This document shows, one piece after another, positions 12,733-25,060 of a DNA stretch of 64,000 nucleotides (position 1 is its first letter; every line of letters begins with the position of its first letter). The notes beneath the pieces are model-generated. The model had not been told where the DNA came from. It saw only the letters and a list, made by a program, of their open reading frames with translations, and searched no databases. The stretch covers positions 862,659 to 926,658 of the forward strand of contig NW_006281109.1 of NCBI RefSeq assembly GCF_000203795.2, given 5' to 3'. The position numbers and the translations under genes are program-made. Source of the DNA: Batrachochytrium dendrobatidis JAM81. Taxonomy: Eukaryota > Chytridiomycota > Chytridiomycetes > Rhizophydiales.

Positions 12733-12901
12733 TCAAATCAACAATCTACCGATATTTACAAAACATCAAGAATTCTCATTCGTCTATCCATTTCGATTCC
12801 AATTGTCGGTAGTGTAGTTTCAACCAAAATATTATAAATTCTACTATCCAACTAGAATGCATTTGATACAAAATGATTGATTCATTAGTCAGAGCAACAT
12901 G

Positions 12902-13249
12902 TTATGGATCCTTTTTTGATTGAGCCTCAAGTCGTCCCAGCTCACGAACATGATCAAACATGGGAGAGTCGTTATATATCCGAATAGGTTCTTTACCAGT
13001 TTCGCTGAATAAACAAGATACAAATGTTCCCATTCCTTTCAAGAATTCTAAATGTTGGATGCTCATAAGAGCATCATCGAGATGGCGAGCACATCGATGT
13101 GGTTTCACTTTGCCTACAGCTTGGTCGTACGTTCCTTGACCATATGCCATATCAACTTTTCTTCTACGTCTAGAAATAGCATCTTTCTGTGAATCCGTAA
13201 GACCTCCTTGTTGTTGATCCAGTAAAGTGTATGCAGAAGAATCGACCAT
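12902..13249 (-). CDS. Hypothetical protein (115 aa), single exon
   Basis: The ATG at 13249 starts MVDSSAYTLLDQQQ. A basic patch, SRRRRKVD, lies near residue 27. The second half has balanced coding composition (HLDDALMSIQHLEFLKGMG, SETGKEPIRIYNDSPMFDHV) and ends ELGRLEAQSKKDP. It is divergent from KMO, whose ATG is 224 bp away, so the two may share a promoter region. No family is recognised. The charged composition and a clean ATG make a real gene more likely than not. Confidence 0.55.
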   Translation of the reverse strand: MVDSSAYTLLDQQQGGLTDSQKDAISRRRRKVDMAYGQGTYDQAVGKVKPHRCARHLDDALMSIQHLEFLKGMGTFVSCLFSETGKEPIRIYNDSPMFDHVRELGRLEAQSKKDP

Positions 13250-13473
13250 GAAAAAGAATGAATCGAGTCAACTTGATTATAACCAGAAATCCGAGTCAAC
13301 GTTTGACAAACAATACAATTTAAAATGAATCTCTCGAGCCAGTTGTTTTAAACCAAAGTTGAATCTGATCGTCAAGACACTTGAATAAGATTGACTTTGT
13401 GCTGATCAAGATGAACAAAAGTCGACTCAAGTATCAATTCATGTCAATGATGTGAATTTACCCCAACATCATC

Positions 13474-15485
<2,012 letters not shown>

Positions 15486-15641
15486 GACGACACTGACAAC
15501 GGGTAAAGAAAGTACCCAATGAAATTCTCTACACTTGATCTACCCAACCAAAACCTTTCCTACTGTGGTACCAATTCATTCGTTATACGATTTCTTGAAC
15601 AGTATCTTATAAAGCTCAATAAAATTGGACTGATTTGAAAA

Positions 15642-16667
15642 TCAAGATGATAGTTCACCAAACACATCCACACCAAACTGCAAGAAAAAGTTGCCGAATC
15701 GCTTTGATTTGGTTTTGTGAAGATCACAGAGTAGTTTGTAGTCTGCCTCGGGAATCTCGAAACATTCAAAGTTTTCCTCGATACGAGACGGAGTGCTGGA
15801 TTTGGGAATCACTTGAGTTCCATGTTGGACACCCCACGAAAGTAAAACCTGGGCAGGAGTTTTTCCGTTGCGTTGAGCTATATCCAACACCTAAAGTTTA
15901 AAAGCCGATCAGTTTAGTCTACATTACGCGGAATCGGACAAATGAGAATATCCGATTCTCCAACTTACCAGTGAGTCAGATAGGAGCGAGCCAACACCTT
16001 TATGAGATCCAAGCGGGGAATAAGCTGTTACAACAATCCCATGCTGAGAGCAAAACGACAATAACTCTTGTTGAGGCAAGTAAGGATGAACCTCGACCTG
16101 ATTCACTGCAGGTTTGATTTCGGCATACTCGAGCATGTCCTTCAACATGCTAATAGAGAAATTGGACACCCCAATAGCCCTGGTTTTGCCTTCCTTGACC
16201 AGCTTCTCCATGGCTCTCCACGTTTCCTTCATTGTAACAGTAGTGTCAACAAACTGTCCTTTGGAATGATATTCCCTGACCTGTTCGACATTGAACATAT
16301 CAAACTTGATGTCGGGATTGATGGCAAATGGCCAATGAACAAGATACAGATCAACATATGGCATATCGAGATCTGAAAGAGTGATTGCCATGGCTTGAGG
16401 CACACGATCAGGTCGATGAAAGGTTCCCCATAACTTGGAGGTAATAAAGAGTGAAGACCGAGGAACACCAGAAAGCTTGATGCCCTCACCGACAGCCTTT
16501 TCATTGCTATAACACCAGGCTCCGTCGATCGCAGTATATCCAGTCTTGATGGCATGAACAACAGCATCCCGAGATGCTTCACCCTTGGCGCCATAGGTTC
16601 CAAACCCAATAGCAGAAACAGTTGCACCGTTGTTGAGAGTAAACGTGTGTGATGTCTTGCAATGCAT
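15642..16667 (-). CDS. Aldo-keto reductase
   Basis: Two exons are separated by a short intron (about 15891-15965). The ATG is taken at 16667 (MHCKTSHTFTLNNGATVSAI), because the open frame further upstream starts only at a TTG. Motifs are IGFGTYGAKGE, the Asp-Tyr pair in IDGAWCYSNEKAVGEGI, the Lys in SLFITSKLWGTFH, the His in DLYLVHWPFAINPD, AIGVSNFSISMLKDML, VNQVEVHPYLPQ, IVVTAYSPLG and the NADPH-binding tail QVIPKSSTPSRIEENF. The catalytic tetrad Asp-Tyr-Lys-His is therefore complete. Such enzymes reduce aldehydes and ketones with NADPH in the cytosol. The substrate cannot be read from sequence. It is convergent with KMO. Confidence 0.88.
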
Positions 16668-17039
16668 GTTAGATGAAGGGTTAAAGAAATCAATCGTATC
16701 TACTCGTAATTCACACAAAGCAGAATACTAAACAAGAATGTTAACCTCGGAATCATTCACACCAAATTGCTGGTCAGCAATGCTTTAAACTCTGACAATG
16801 CATGGCTGTGCTAAACAAGGATTTTCAAACTAAAGTTTAATTTGTATGCGTCATATAATGGTCATTGTCTTGAAAAATGTCAGTTTCTAGTAGAAACCCT
16901 CGACGAATATTCAACCATTTTGTATATCAAAAAACCCCAAAAGATAATTGTTGCAAAATAAATATAATTGTTTTATTTAATAAATTTATATAATATTTCC
17001 TCAAAGTAGCGGGATGTTCAATCATCCAACAACTACTGA
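16668..17039. other. AT-rich intergenic stretch upstream of the hairpin block
   Basis: No gene is seen. At 16879-16932 it carries a roughly 55 bp segment (core TTTCTAGTAGAAA ... AATATTC ... ACCATT) that is related to 39991-40047 inside RB intron 1. The last 100 bp before the hairpin block are almost pure A/T. Confidence 0.4.
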
Positions 17040-17378
17040 GGGTTTAGACCCGGTCAGTATTGACCGGTGTCTTCAAGCCTATTACAGGCGCTTCGAACCA
17101 AGTGATTTGGTTGTGACCAACCGAGTCAACTTGGTGCAATAGCGCCTGCACGCTTTGCGGGCTGTTTCCCGAGATATCTCGGGAAACTCGTGCAAAGGCG
17201 GGAAAGCCTTTGCACTAACAAGGTCAGCAAAGTTGACCGAAACCACTTTGCTTTTGTGGTTAGCGCAGGGTTTGGCCCCCTTGCTGACCTTGTTGCCAAC
17301 CAAAACCGCCGAGTATAGGCGGTTTTGTACAGCGACTTCTTGCGAAGTGCTGGGCTGGACTGGGGTTGCATTGCAACC
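17040..17378. repeat. Hairpin-dense GC-richer block of unknown nature
   Basis: About 340 bp of GC-richer sequence sit between A/T-rich flanks and hold at least ten inverted repeats. Perfect ones include 17050-17056/17061-17067 (7 bp stem, 4 nt loop), a 24 bp uninterrupted palindrome at 17164-17187 (GTTTCCCGAGAT and its complement), 17190-17199/17206-17215 (10 bp stem, loop GGGAAA), 17302-17310/17318-17326 (9 bp) and 17364-17369/17373-17378 (6 bp). Two longer-range stems enclose smaller hairpins: 17085-17091 with 17142-17148 (7 bp), and 17217-17230 with 17281-17294 (14 bp, AACAAGGTCAGCAA and its complement). No convincing gene is present. ORFs across it are low-quality and follow from the symmetry. 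It could be a mobile element, a structured RNA, or an organellar hairpin element moved to the nucleus. Confidence 0.85.
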
Positions 17379-17486
17379 TACAACTAATCAAAGTAATAAT
17401 AATAACATCAAGTTAGTCAAAATAATGTTTATATTGGAATAATAAAGTTTAAATTAAAATGGCAAATTGAGTTTTCAACATTGATC

Positions 17487-18260
17487 TCAAATATGCCATA
17501 ATTCAAAATGAATATCAAAAGTATACGAATATAATATATCAATCTTACCATTTACAGTCTTGTTGTCATGAGTACCCATAACAGTTGGTCTGGATTCAAT
17601 GATTTCCTCAACAGTTGATGATGTGGATTCGATAATTTCCTCGATAACAGTTGATGATGTGGATTCAGTCATTTCCTCGATAACAGTTGATGATGTGGAT
17701 TCGACAATTTCTTCGACAACCGTTGATGGAATGATTTCAACCTCGGATGATTGTTTTGAAAGACTACTGAACGTATAATTCAGTAGCCCATCTGAAGAGC
17801 TTCGTCGCATAATGGTATTTGGAGGTTTTGGAACCTCAGTGTTTTCCTATATCAAATAATGTTTTAGCCATTAAATTCAATCAAGTCTACCAACACGTAG
17901 CTTTTAACACTAGATGTTGGTCGATACATTTATAATATTTACAACAAGATGATTCAACTCACCTGCTCAAGAGCCAAGCTTTCCTCAAGGAGATCCAACT
18001 CCTTGGAGTCCTCTGCTATGGCTAGCAGAGTCCTCAAAGCGGCCAAAATGATTGGATTATTGTCCAAATACAAGCCAATGGCTTGGTACTCCTGTGGAGT
18101 AATCTTTAAACATACAATTCATAATGTTATAAAGTAAGTAACAGCACTATAATAATACAATAATACAATAATACAATCAAGACATTCAAATTATACATAT
18201 TAAATATAGTGCATCATTATAAAATACCTTTTCAAGAATTATAGGAGTAATTTGGTACAT
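17487..18260 (-). CDS. Hypothetical spliced protein with an internal Ser/Thr/Glu repeat
   Basis: A candidate gene is assembled from three in-phase exons. The ATG at 18260 gives MYQITPIILEK. An exon at about 17965-18112 reads PQEYQAIGLYLDNNPIILAA, then LRTLLAIAEDSKELDLLEES. A third exon gives PKPPNTIMRRSSSDGLLNYT and continues into a repeated acidic motif of the ESTSSTVIEEM/I type. That motif occurs three to four times at 17600-17720, with a DNA period of about 45 bp. Introns are GT-AG. The frame is open to 17487, but a donor (GTAAGA at about 17550) suggests that the true 3' end is spliced and lies elsewhere. No known domain is recognised. The first half looks helical and the second disordered. 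Confidence 0.45.
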
Positions 18261-19513
18261 TTAATAGCAATAATAGGTGTTTGTAAAGATGGATGATAAA
18301 GTAATAAAAGTAAACCTATAAAAACAATCATCACTGAGTGTTAATAAACCAAAACCATAATATATGCATGCACTAGTATCCATAACCCAATCAGGCTAGA
18401 TTAAGCTAGTGTTACGATAGATAACACGACTTGCAATCTTGCTGATGATCCTAGTAAATACATATTGTAATAGTAACTTGCCTTGTGTTTGAACTATACA
18501 GACCAGACCAGAACAGGAAATGACCACACTTTATAAGCTCGAGCAAATCCTGCAAGACAATACAACTCGATTGACAACTTTAACAAACAATCATGACCTC
18601 AACAATGTCCAAATACTAGATATTTGTTGATAATGGTCATGGCAATGGACATGATAATGGAAATGGCAATGGTCATGGCAGTGGTCATGGCAATGGAAAT
18701 GATTATTCAAAATCTGATTGTTAACAATAAGCTTTTGCAAAAACATTACAGATTTATCAATCAACTATTTGAAAAACACAATACAATGTGCTTATGAGCT
18801 AAGCCATTTTCACCACCACAATGGATACGTTAATAGTCTGCAAAAACGTTTACAAAAATGCAGATACGCCATTGCACTTTCGGAGCTAAAGATTAGCATA
18901 ATGGCGAATCAAGTTGCATTGAATTGTACTGCATTGCATTGTATTGAATGGCGAATCAAATTACATTGAATGGCATTGCATTACATACACCCAATTACAA
19001 TCAAAACAATCCAATACTCAATCTAAACAATACTCGATAATGTCGAGATATGTTCGAGCCGAGTGCTAAATACAAAATCGTGAAATCCAAACATGTATAA
19101 TGCAATTCACAAACTACATTATTTTACTCTCGACCATTTTAAACCTTGTTGGCGATCCAACATCTACTCACTCAAACCTATACACCTAAATACGACACAA
19201 TCTTCATATACATATCATTGATGGCTAAACAGAAACAATACGCAACACAAAAAACAATTAAAACTACATATTTTGATTTTCGGATATACACAACCCATTG
19301 CAACGTTTGTTTGAATGGAACAAGATTGAACGGCTATTTCTTTATTGAGGTGATACTTGGTAGATACATGATTGATAAACTGCCAGAGTATTAAAATAGA
19401 CACACATGTCTGATTCGTAACATACTCATATTATCACTCCATTCCGATATCTACACTCGAGCAGTATCACCTGTTTGATAAAGAAATACATTATTATAAA
19501 GATTGGTGTTAGT
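18261..19513. other. Gene-poor region with low-complexity tracts
   Basis: About 1.25 kb without a convincing gene. It contains an (AATAATAC)-type microsatellite at about 18150-18180, just inside the preceding gene. At about 18645-18710 there is a G-A-T-C low-complexity run built on GGNAATGG/GGTCATGG units, open on the plus strand as Gly/Asn/His repeats (DNGHGNGHDNG...). At about 18910-18990 there are ATTGCATTG repeats. A short open frame at about 18510-18630 (TLYKLEQILQDNTTRLTTL) could be an exon, but it has no partner that I can join to it. Confidence 0.4.
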
Positions 19514-19880
19514 TCAATGTCTATAATCAACACCACAGGCCAAATCCAGATTCATATGTCGTTGAGCATCATACAATGTATTGCTTACAGTTTCCAACGC
19601 CAACTGGTAATCATCTTTTTATAATAAATACCAGTTGCAATGTCCTGTCTGCTACTGCATCGAGTCTAGTCGCAACTAAAGAATAAGTGGTGCATATTAC
19701 AATATAAACATGACAGTTCAAATACTCACCATTCAGAGTAACTGGACTGAACATGATTACACACAACAGCATGCTGTGTATCCAGTCGTTACTGGATAAA
19801 CAACCATCAGTTAGGTGCAGACCATTGTCATTCACCAGATTAGATGGCACATTCAGACAGTAGCAATATATCCACCAACA
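19514..19880 (-). CDS. Possible small spliced gene, hypothetical
   Basis: Three minus-strand exons join in phase through GT-AG sites. The first ends with WIHSMLLCVIMFSPVTLN (donor GTGAGT at about 19730), the second reads VATRLDAVADRTLQL (donor GTATTT), and the third reads LALETVSNTLYDAQRH followed by MNLDLACGVDYRH and a TGA at 19514. The last two exons have clear coding texture (helical, mixed charge). The 5' end is not resolved: no ATG joins cleanly, although an ATG at 19968 is a candidate. No family is recognised. Confidence 0.35.
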
Positions 19881-20438
19881 AGTATGTGTGCTATTTACAC
19901 TATTAATAGCTTATACACTTTGTGACTACACTTTGTGACTACACTTGAAAGTGCAGTGTGTTGGCCATTGCAATTACTTTACTGTAATACAACAGTTTGA
20001 TAATCAAACTGGATAGTTCAAGTTGGATAAAAGCCAATACGCGCTTGAATGTCGAAACAAGTCGAGAAATCCTTGAACCAAGTCACAGTACAGTTGTTGG
20101 ATTGAGCATCTTGTGCTGTTTATGTCAAAAATGGTTGCTAGGCAAGCATAACAATATTATACTGGCAGCTGTATTGACGTAAAATGGAACTTGTATCGCA
20201 GTGACTATTTTATTTTGGAATAAGCAAATGGTTGAATTGTTGCAACTTTCTACCAGATTGTCATGTTGAATTATTTAAATACGTTTGCGTCTAGTTCAAG
20301 AAACTAATCTTGGCAATACAACTACACATGACAATCACCAGTAAACTAGAGTTTAGACGACAGAATAAATTTCCAATAATTTCATAGTTTGCCTCGTTTT
20401 ACATAAACACGGCCGTAACATCAGTTTAGTAAAGATCA
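19881..20438. other. Intergenic region
   Basis: About 560 bp, probably including the promoter of the hydrolase at 20439. It holds a short direct repeat (ACTTTGTGACTAC twice at about 19917-19942). Nothing else stands out. Confidence 0.35.
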
Positions 20439-22257
20439 ATGAATTGCATTATTCAAACATGTCGCAGCTTTTATGTTGGATTGCGACTGTCGTGGATGCA
20501 GAGACTTGTACTGTCTATATCTTTATTTGTAGTATCGCAACATCCTAGCCAATTGTTACATCATATTGGATTTCATATAGGTTTGTTTTATTTGAGCATA
20601 AACTTGATGTATATCTTATTGACTGACTGATGAATGAATTCATTTAGCTACTTCGTATTTGATTACATGGTTGTTGTACCTTTTTAATGCACAAAAAAAT
20701 AACCGAAAGCGATGGAATGTGTTGGGAGTTCAACTGCCTTATGTTCCAATCGATCCATTTAAAGTGTCGCTTATCACATTTGCATTTTATGAAATGCTGG
20801 GTGATTATCTTGTTGGTGCATATATTCCAATTGGTATTAAGCTATTGCACGAATCTAGATTGCGAAGAGAATTGAAACGGATTGGCAGTGATGGCATGTA
20901 TGACAAGTATGGGTTCACAACCAAGTACAACGAATTTTGGCTAATATCTATGGCTGGTGTTTTGATTAGGATTGACATCAGTTATGGAGGTCGAAACCAT
21001 GTCACTCTGGATGTATATGCAAATGTATACAATGGAGCCAAACACAAACTAGATCTAAAACAATATGACAAAGGGTTTCCAGTGATTGTATTTGTATACG
21101 GTGGTGGATGGTGTTCAGGTAAATCAGAACAAGTAAATGTATATTGATCGCATGGTATTGATTTACAATTGATACTAGGTGACAAAAATTTGTATGCACC
21201 GTTGGCGAGAACATTGAACCGACTGGGATATATTGTTGTTGTTCCCAATTACTCATTGTGGCCCATTGGATCAATGGATGATATGGTTCACGATGTGGGT
21301 TGTGCGATTAAATGGACATTCAAGCATATCGAGTACGTTGTTTGACTCGGGGTTTATTCGATAACAAACACATGTATTGTGTAAACTAACGAGTTTGTTA
21401 GATCGTATGGTGGAAATGTAGACCGTGTCAGTGTAATGGCACATTCAGCAGGTGCACATCTCTCCGTGTTGGCAATGATTCGCAATGCTGAAAAGTTGTC
21501 ATTTTCCAATAGTGTTAAAAACGAGGATAGTTGTGATGCATTATCTCGTGTTTACAGCATGATCATGTTAGTTGATACTGTATTGACTGAATAGCAAGGT
21601 TGTTTGTTGTGGGATGTATTCATGGCTAATATAGACAATGAGTTGGGTGTAGGATATCTGGGCCGTATGACATTTCAGATCACTTGGTATTTGAATCAAG
21701 TCGTGGTATTGATGAAGTTTCGTGCATGGCAAGGTTACTTGGTAATTGCGTAGAAATTCGAAAAGCAAATTTTGGATATTTTTATACAATACTAATCCAC
21801 TTATTTCAAACTAGATAATGATTACAACAAATTTCATCAAGCATCTCCATCACAAATTGACCATCTTTTTACCACAACTCAACTCAAGCTTATTCTAAAA
21901 TGGCTTCCAACCAACTGGCTAATTATTCATGGCCAATATGTAAGTGGTTTGAACAGTATATTTAAACAGTGCTCGTACTGCACACAACTATAGCTAAATG
22001 GATATTACGAATCGATCTAATACATTGATGATGTTTAGGACGCGGTTGTTCCGTTTACATCCAGTATGAAGCTATATAATGCATTGAAGAACGTGGGTGT
22101 TGATCATATATTTCTCAAAACCTATACCCACATTGGCCATGCAAAGATTATATTTGATCTGATGCTTCCAAAGCAAGAGGTGGAACTTGAAGATGAACTG
22201 AATTGGTTTTTTGGAATGTGTGCGAGTGTCGAAGCATTCAAGACTCGACACGAGTAA
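20439..22257 (+). CDS. Membrane-associated alpha/beta hydrolase, isoprenylcysteine methylesterase-like
   Basis: The ATG is at 20439 and the stop at 22257, with six or seven exons. The N-terminus is hydrophobic (RLVLSISLFVVS; YLITWLLYLFNA), and a second hydrophobic stretch, LITFAFYEMLGDYLVGAYIP, follows. The catalytic domain then shows the oxyanion motif VIVFVYGGGWCSG, DKNLYAPLARTLNRLGYIVV, PNYSLWPIGSMDDMVHDVGC, the nucleophile elbow VSVMAHSAGAHLSVLAMI, ISGPYDISDH with SSRGIDEVS, the acid region IIHGQ followed by DAVVPF, and the His motif KTYTHIGHAK. The GPYDISDH/RGIDEVS pair and the N-terminal membrane segments match plant and protist isoprenylcysteine methylesterase-like carboxylesterases. 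These de-esterify prenylated proteins at the ER/Golgi. The GGGW, SAGAH and HIGHAK motifs are also shared with kynurenine formamidase, an alternative that is tempting given the nearby pathway genes but less well supported. Confidence 0.75.
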
Positions 22258-22321
22258 TTTAAACCACGTGTTTATGATTTCACTTTTGAATTGAATTATC
22301 GAATTTTCAACATTATTTGTC

Positions 22322-23179
22322 ATGAATATCAAGATGGACATCAAGATGGAGATCAAGATGAGTGAAATATCAGATAGAATAACCAGCATGTATAACGACA
22401 TCATTTCGGACCATCGGTTCAATGGAGAAATCCAACCTGAAACTAGTCTAGATGACCTACGTACACTACTAGCATCAAAACAAAACAAGTCATGGCATCT
22501 TACACTCGATCGAGGACATCTTCAATCGCTAGGTGATTCCTGTTAGGTTTTATTTTGAATTAAAAGGTTATTCTGACTAGTATGAGGTGTAGATTTGGTT
22601 GTTAGACCTATACAGTGTGTGAGAGACTTGAAACGAATTGTTAGAGCGGCTTGGACTCGTCAGCAAATGGTATCATCCAATCTTGTTCGTCAGCGTTGTA
22701 TTAACTGGAGAGGAATATGGACAACACATCGACTGGCACTTACCACTGACTCTTCATTATTAGACCAATCTACAGCTGGATCTCGTATTCTCAAAATATT
22801 ATCGAGAGATCTTGATAAACTCAAGGATTGTGGAGTATCAGATGGATCGCATTTGAGGTTTGTGCGCGTACGTCGAGTTAAAAAGAAACTTGGGCTTGAC
22901 AAGAGTGCTCGTCATGATCTGAAACGTAATAGTATGGGCAATGCAAGACAGCAAGTTTATTCTACGATTTCTGCAATGCCTCCTCCTTGGAGAATCACGA
23001 CTGCTGGATCTGCCAATGCACATGTTCAAGGCACCCCATTTCGTGTACAATCCAACCAGCCCATGTTGGGTATATACCAGTATGGAAATCTACCACCTTA
23101 TAGTCACCCGTATAACGCATACATGGGTTCATATCCACCACCCATCCCTCGCATGTATTACCCTCCACCACCTAAATAA
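22322..23179 (+). CDS. SNRNP25: U11/U12 snRNP 25 kDa protein (minor spliceosome)
   Basis: Two exons are joined at CTAG|GTGATT...TGTAG|ATTTG, which gives LDLVVRP. The central region follows human SNRNP25: VRPIQCVRDLKRIVRAAW, then NWRGIWTTHRLALTTDSSLL, then DLDKLKDCGVSDGSHLRFVR with a basic end (RVRRVKKKLG). This is a ubiquitin-like fold used only in the U11/U12 di-snRNP that recognises U12-type introns. The protein is longer than the animal form. It adds a Pro/Tyr-rich tail (MPPPWRIT ... YYPPPPK), and its N-terminus carries three copies of a 12 bp unit (ATCAAGATGGA-like) encoding MDIKMEIKM. The start is the ATG at 22322; an internal Met after the repeat is an alternative. Confidence 0.75.
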
Positions 23180-23246
23180 CTTGCTGATATTCCTGCACGG
23201 TAATAATAAAATGTAATTGACTCAATTCTTCAAGGATTGACTGGTA

Positions 23247-25060
23247 TCATCTTGGAGTCCGATATTTTTCGATCTGCACCTTGACTTTTTTCAACAGCGC
23301 TCGCTTCATAAACTGTTCTCGAGCAAGAGATCTGACATGTTTCAAGTATTGCGTCACATCGTTTTGTCGACTCGATCCTCCAAATCCTCTAGCTAGATTA
23401 TAAATCACATCATCAATGGCATGATTCTCTGCCGAGAGTTCAAAAGCCCTATACACATCACAAGGTTAGATGACAGCTCATCAAGTTAAAGATAAGGTGA
23501 TGAAACTCAACTGATTTTCTAATTTGGTTCCACCTATCAAATACGTATCAATATCTACACTTGGCATAGATTTAAGTGTATCGAGTTTTTTTTCAACATT
23601 CTGAATCTCTGTTTCAAAAGTGTGGCAATTCACTTTTAATTTGCTTTCAATGTCGGTCAGATACCTGATCAGATCACTCACACGTTTCTCCCCTTCGGTC
23701 AGCGTCTTGCTCAAACTTAGTAGACGATCAATATCAACCGACATGGTTTGATCAAAGTATGCCAGTTTTTCTTTTAGCTTGGTTTGAAGTTGCGTACGTT
23801 TTGTATGGGTTTCCAAAGTGGTTGCGTCTGGAATAGCGTGACCTGTAAAGCTGGGTTTGAGAGGCTGATGAGTGATGGCCATATTTGACATTAATGGTGA
23901 GGAGATACGACGGTTGGGTGGAGTTGAGGTGTTTAGTGAATTGGATGATAATTGAGTGGGATTGGATGGAATAGGACGCGGAAGACTGGCTGTTCCTTGC
24001 ATTCTAGATGGAGACGGAATCGGTGAGGTTGTTTGTGGATGTTGTAAATCTCCATAATCAAACGCACCCGGTTGAACCTAACATTTCAAAATATATCAAT
24101 TCAATCAGTAATGCATGACAAATCAAGAACCTTTGAAAAATGGTACAGCCAGTTCAATATAGACTAGATTTACCATTGATGTAGGTCTTTTTGGTGGTAT
24201 CACAGGTGTGCCAGGTAAAGAAGAGTGCATTTGCGTACTATTGGGATTGGCAGGTAAACTCCCCTGCCCAACAGGCTGGCCATACTGCTGTTGCCATTGT
24301 GGGTATGCACCTGAACCAGGCTGCCAAGGAGCAGGAAATGGAGGTGGAGTTTGTGGATTAGCAGATAAAGGCGATGTGGTTGAATTGGAAGATCCGTAGA
24401 GAGTTGCTGGCGCAGAATTAAATGGAGCAGCAGATTTGGCATAAACCGGAGATTCCGCAGAAAATATCTCTTGTAAAACCTTTAAAAACTGCTGCAACGT
24501 CGACTATAGTAATCAATACATTCAACAATGAATTCCATCATATATACACCTTCATCTACAGTCGGTTTCAATTTTAGATTCACGTACATCTGGACGAAGA
24601 TGCCAATAAGCTAAAAAAGGATGATACACTCTTCCACTGATATCCACATGCTTTGAAGGCTTGATTACCATAGTAGGTGTAGGTAAAACATGAGCAAATG
24701 GAGGTTGAGAAGGATACGTTGAAGGCAACCACAAAGCAATAGGAATATTATAAACCGAACCAGAGAAATTGATTTGGATTGTTCCACTTATACACAGTAA
24801 AACAAGCTGTCTACCATCGTTTTGTGCTATAAATGTAGATGGTTTGAGTTTTTATGACACAAGAATTAAAATAATAATAAAATCGAGTTTCTCAACTATA
24901 AAGATCGGTCTTTGGACCCAGACCAGGATGATCCTTGAGCACTGCTTCTACATCCATAATCGATCGATCTGGAGATTGGTACTGGTATTGAATTTGATGA
25001 AAACAGACAGTTCAATGACAATCCATTCGTTGAGTATTACAAATGAGATTCAATAGACAT
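23247..25060 (-). CDS. VPS23: VPS23/TSG101, ESCRT-I subunit
   Basis: A multi-exon minus-strand gene. The N-terminal UEV domain is visible as DVEAVLKDHPGLGPKTDLYS, QLVLLCISGTIQINFSGSVY, NIPIALWLPSTYPSQPPFAH and the segment KPSKHVDISGRVYHPFLAYW, parallel to human TSG101. A Pro/Gln/Ser-rich linker follows, with PPFPAPWQPG and a PTAP-like environment. Next come a coiled coil (EGEKRVSDLIRYLTDIESKL ... NVEKKLDTLKS) and the C-terminal steadiness box (ENHAIDDVIYNLARGFG, QYLKHVRSLAREQFMKRALL). The protein sorts ubiquitinated cargo into endosomal vesicles as part of ESCRT-I. The stop is at 23247. The ATG is placed at 25060, but the first junction is uncertain and the start may differ. Confidence 0.88.

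Noticed and set aside
17155..17442. Open frames on both strands through the hairpin block (up to 95 codons)
   Set aside because: The frames follow from the inverted repeats. No protein-like domain is seen and the frames run into A/T-rich low-complexity DNA.
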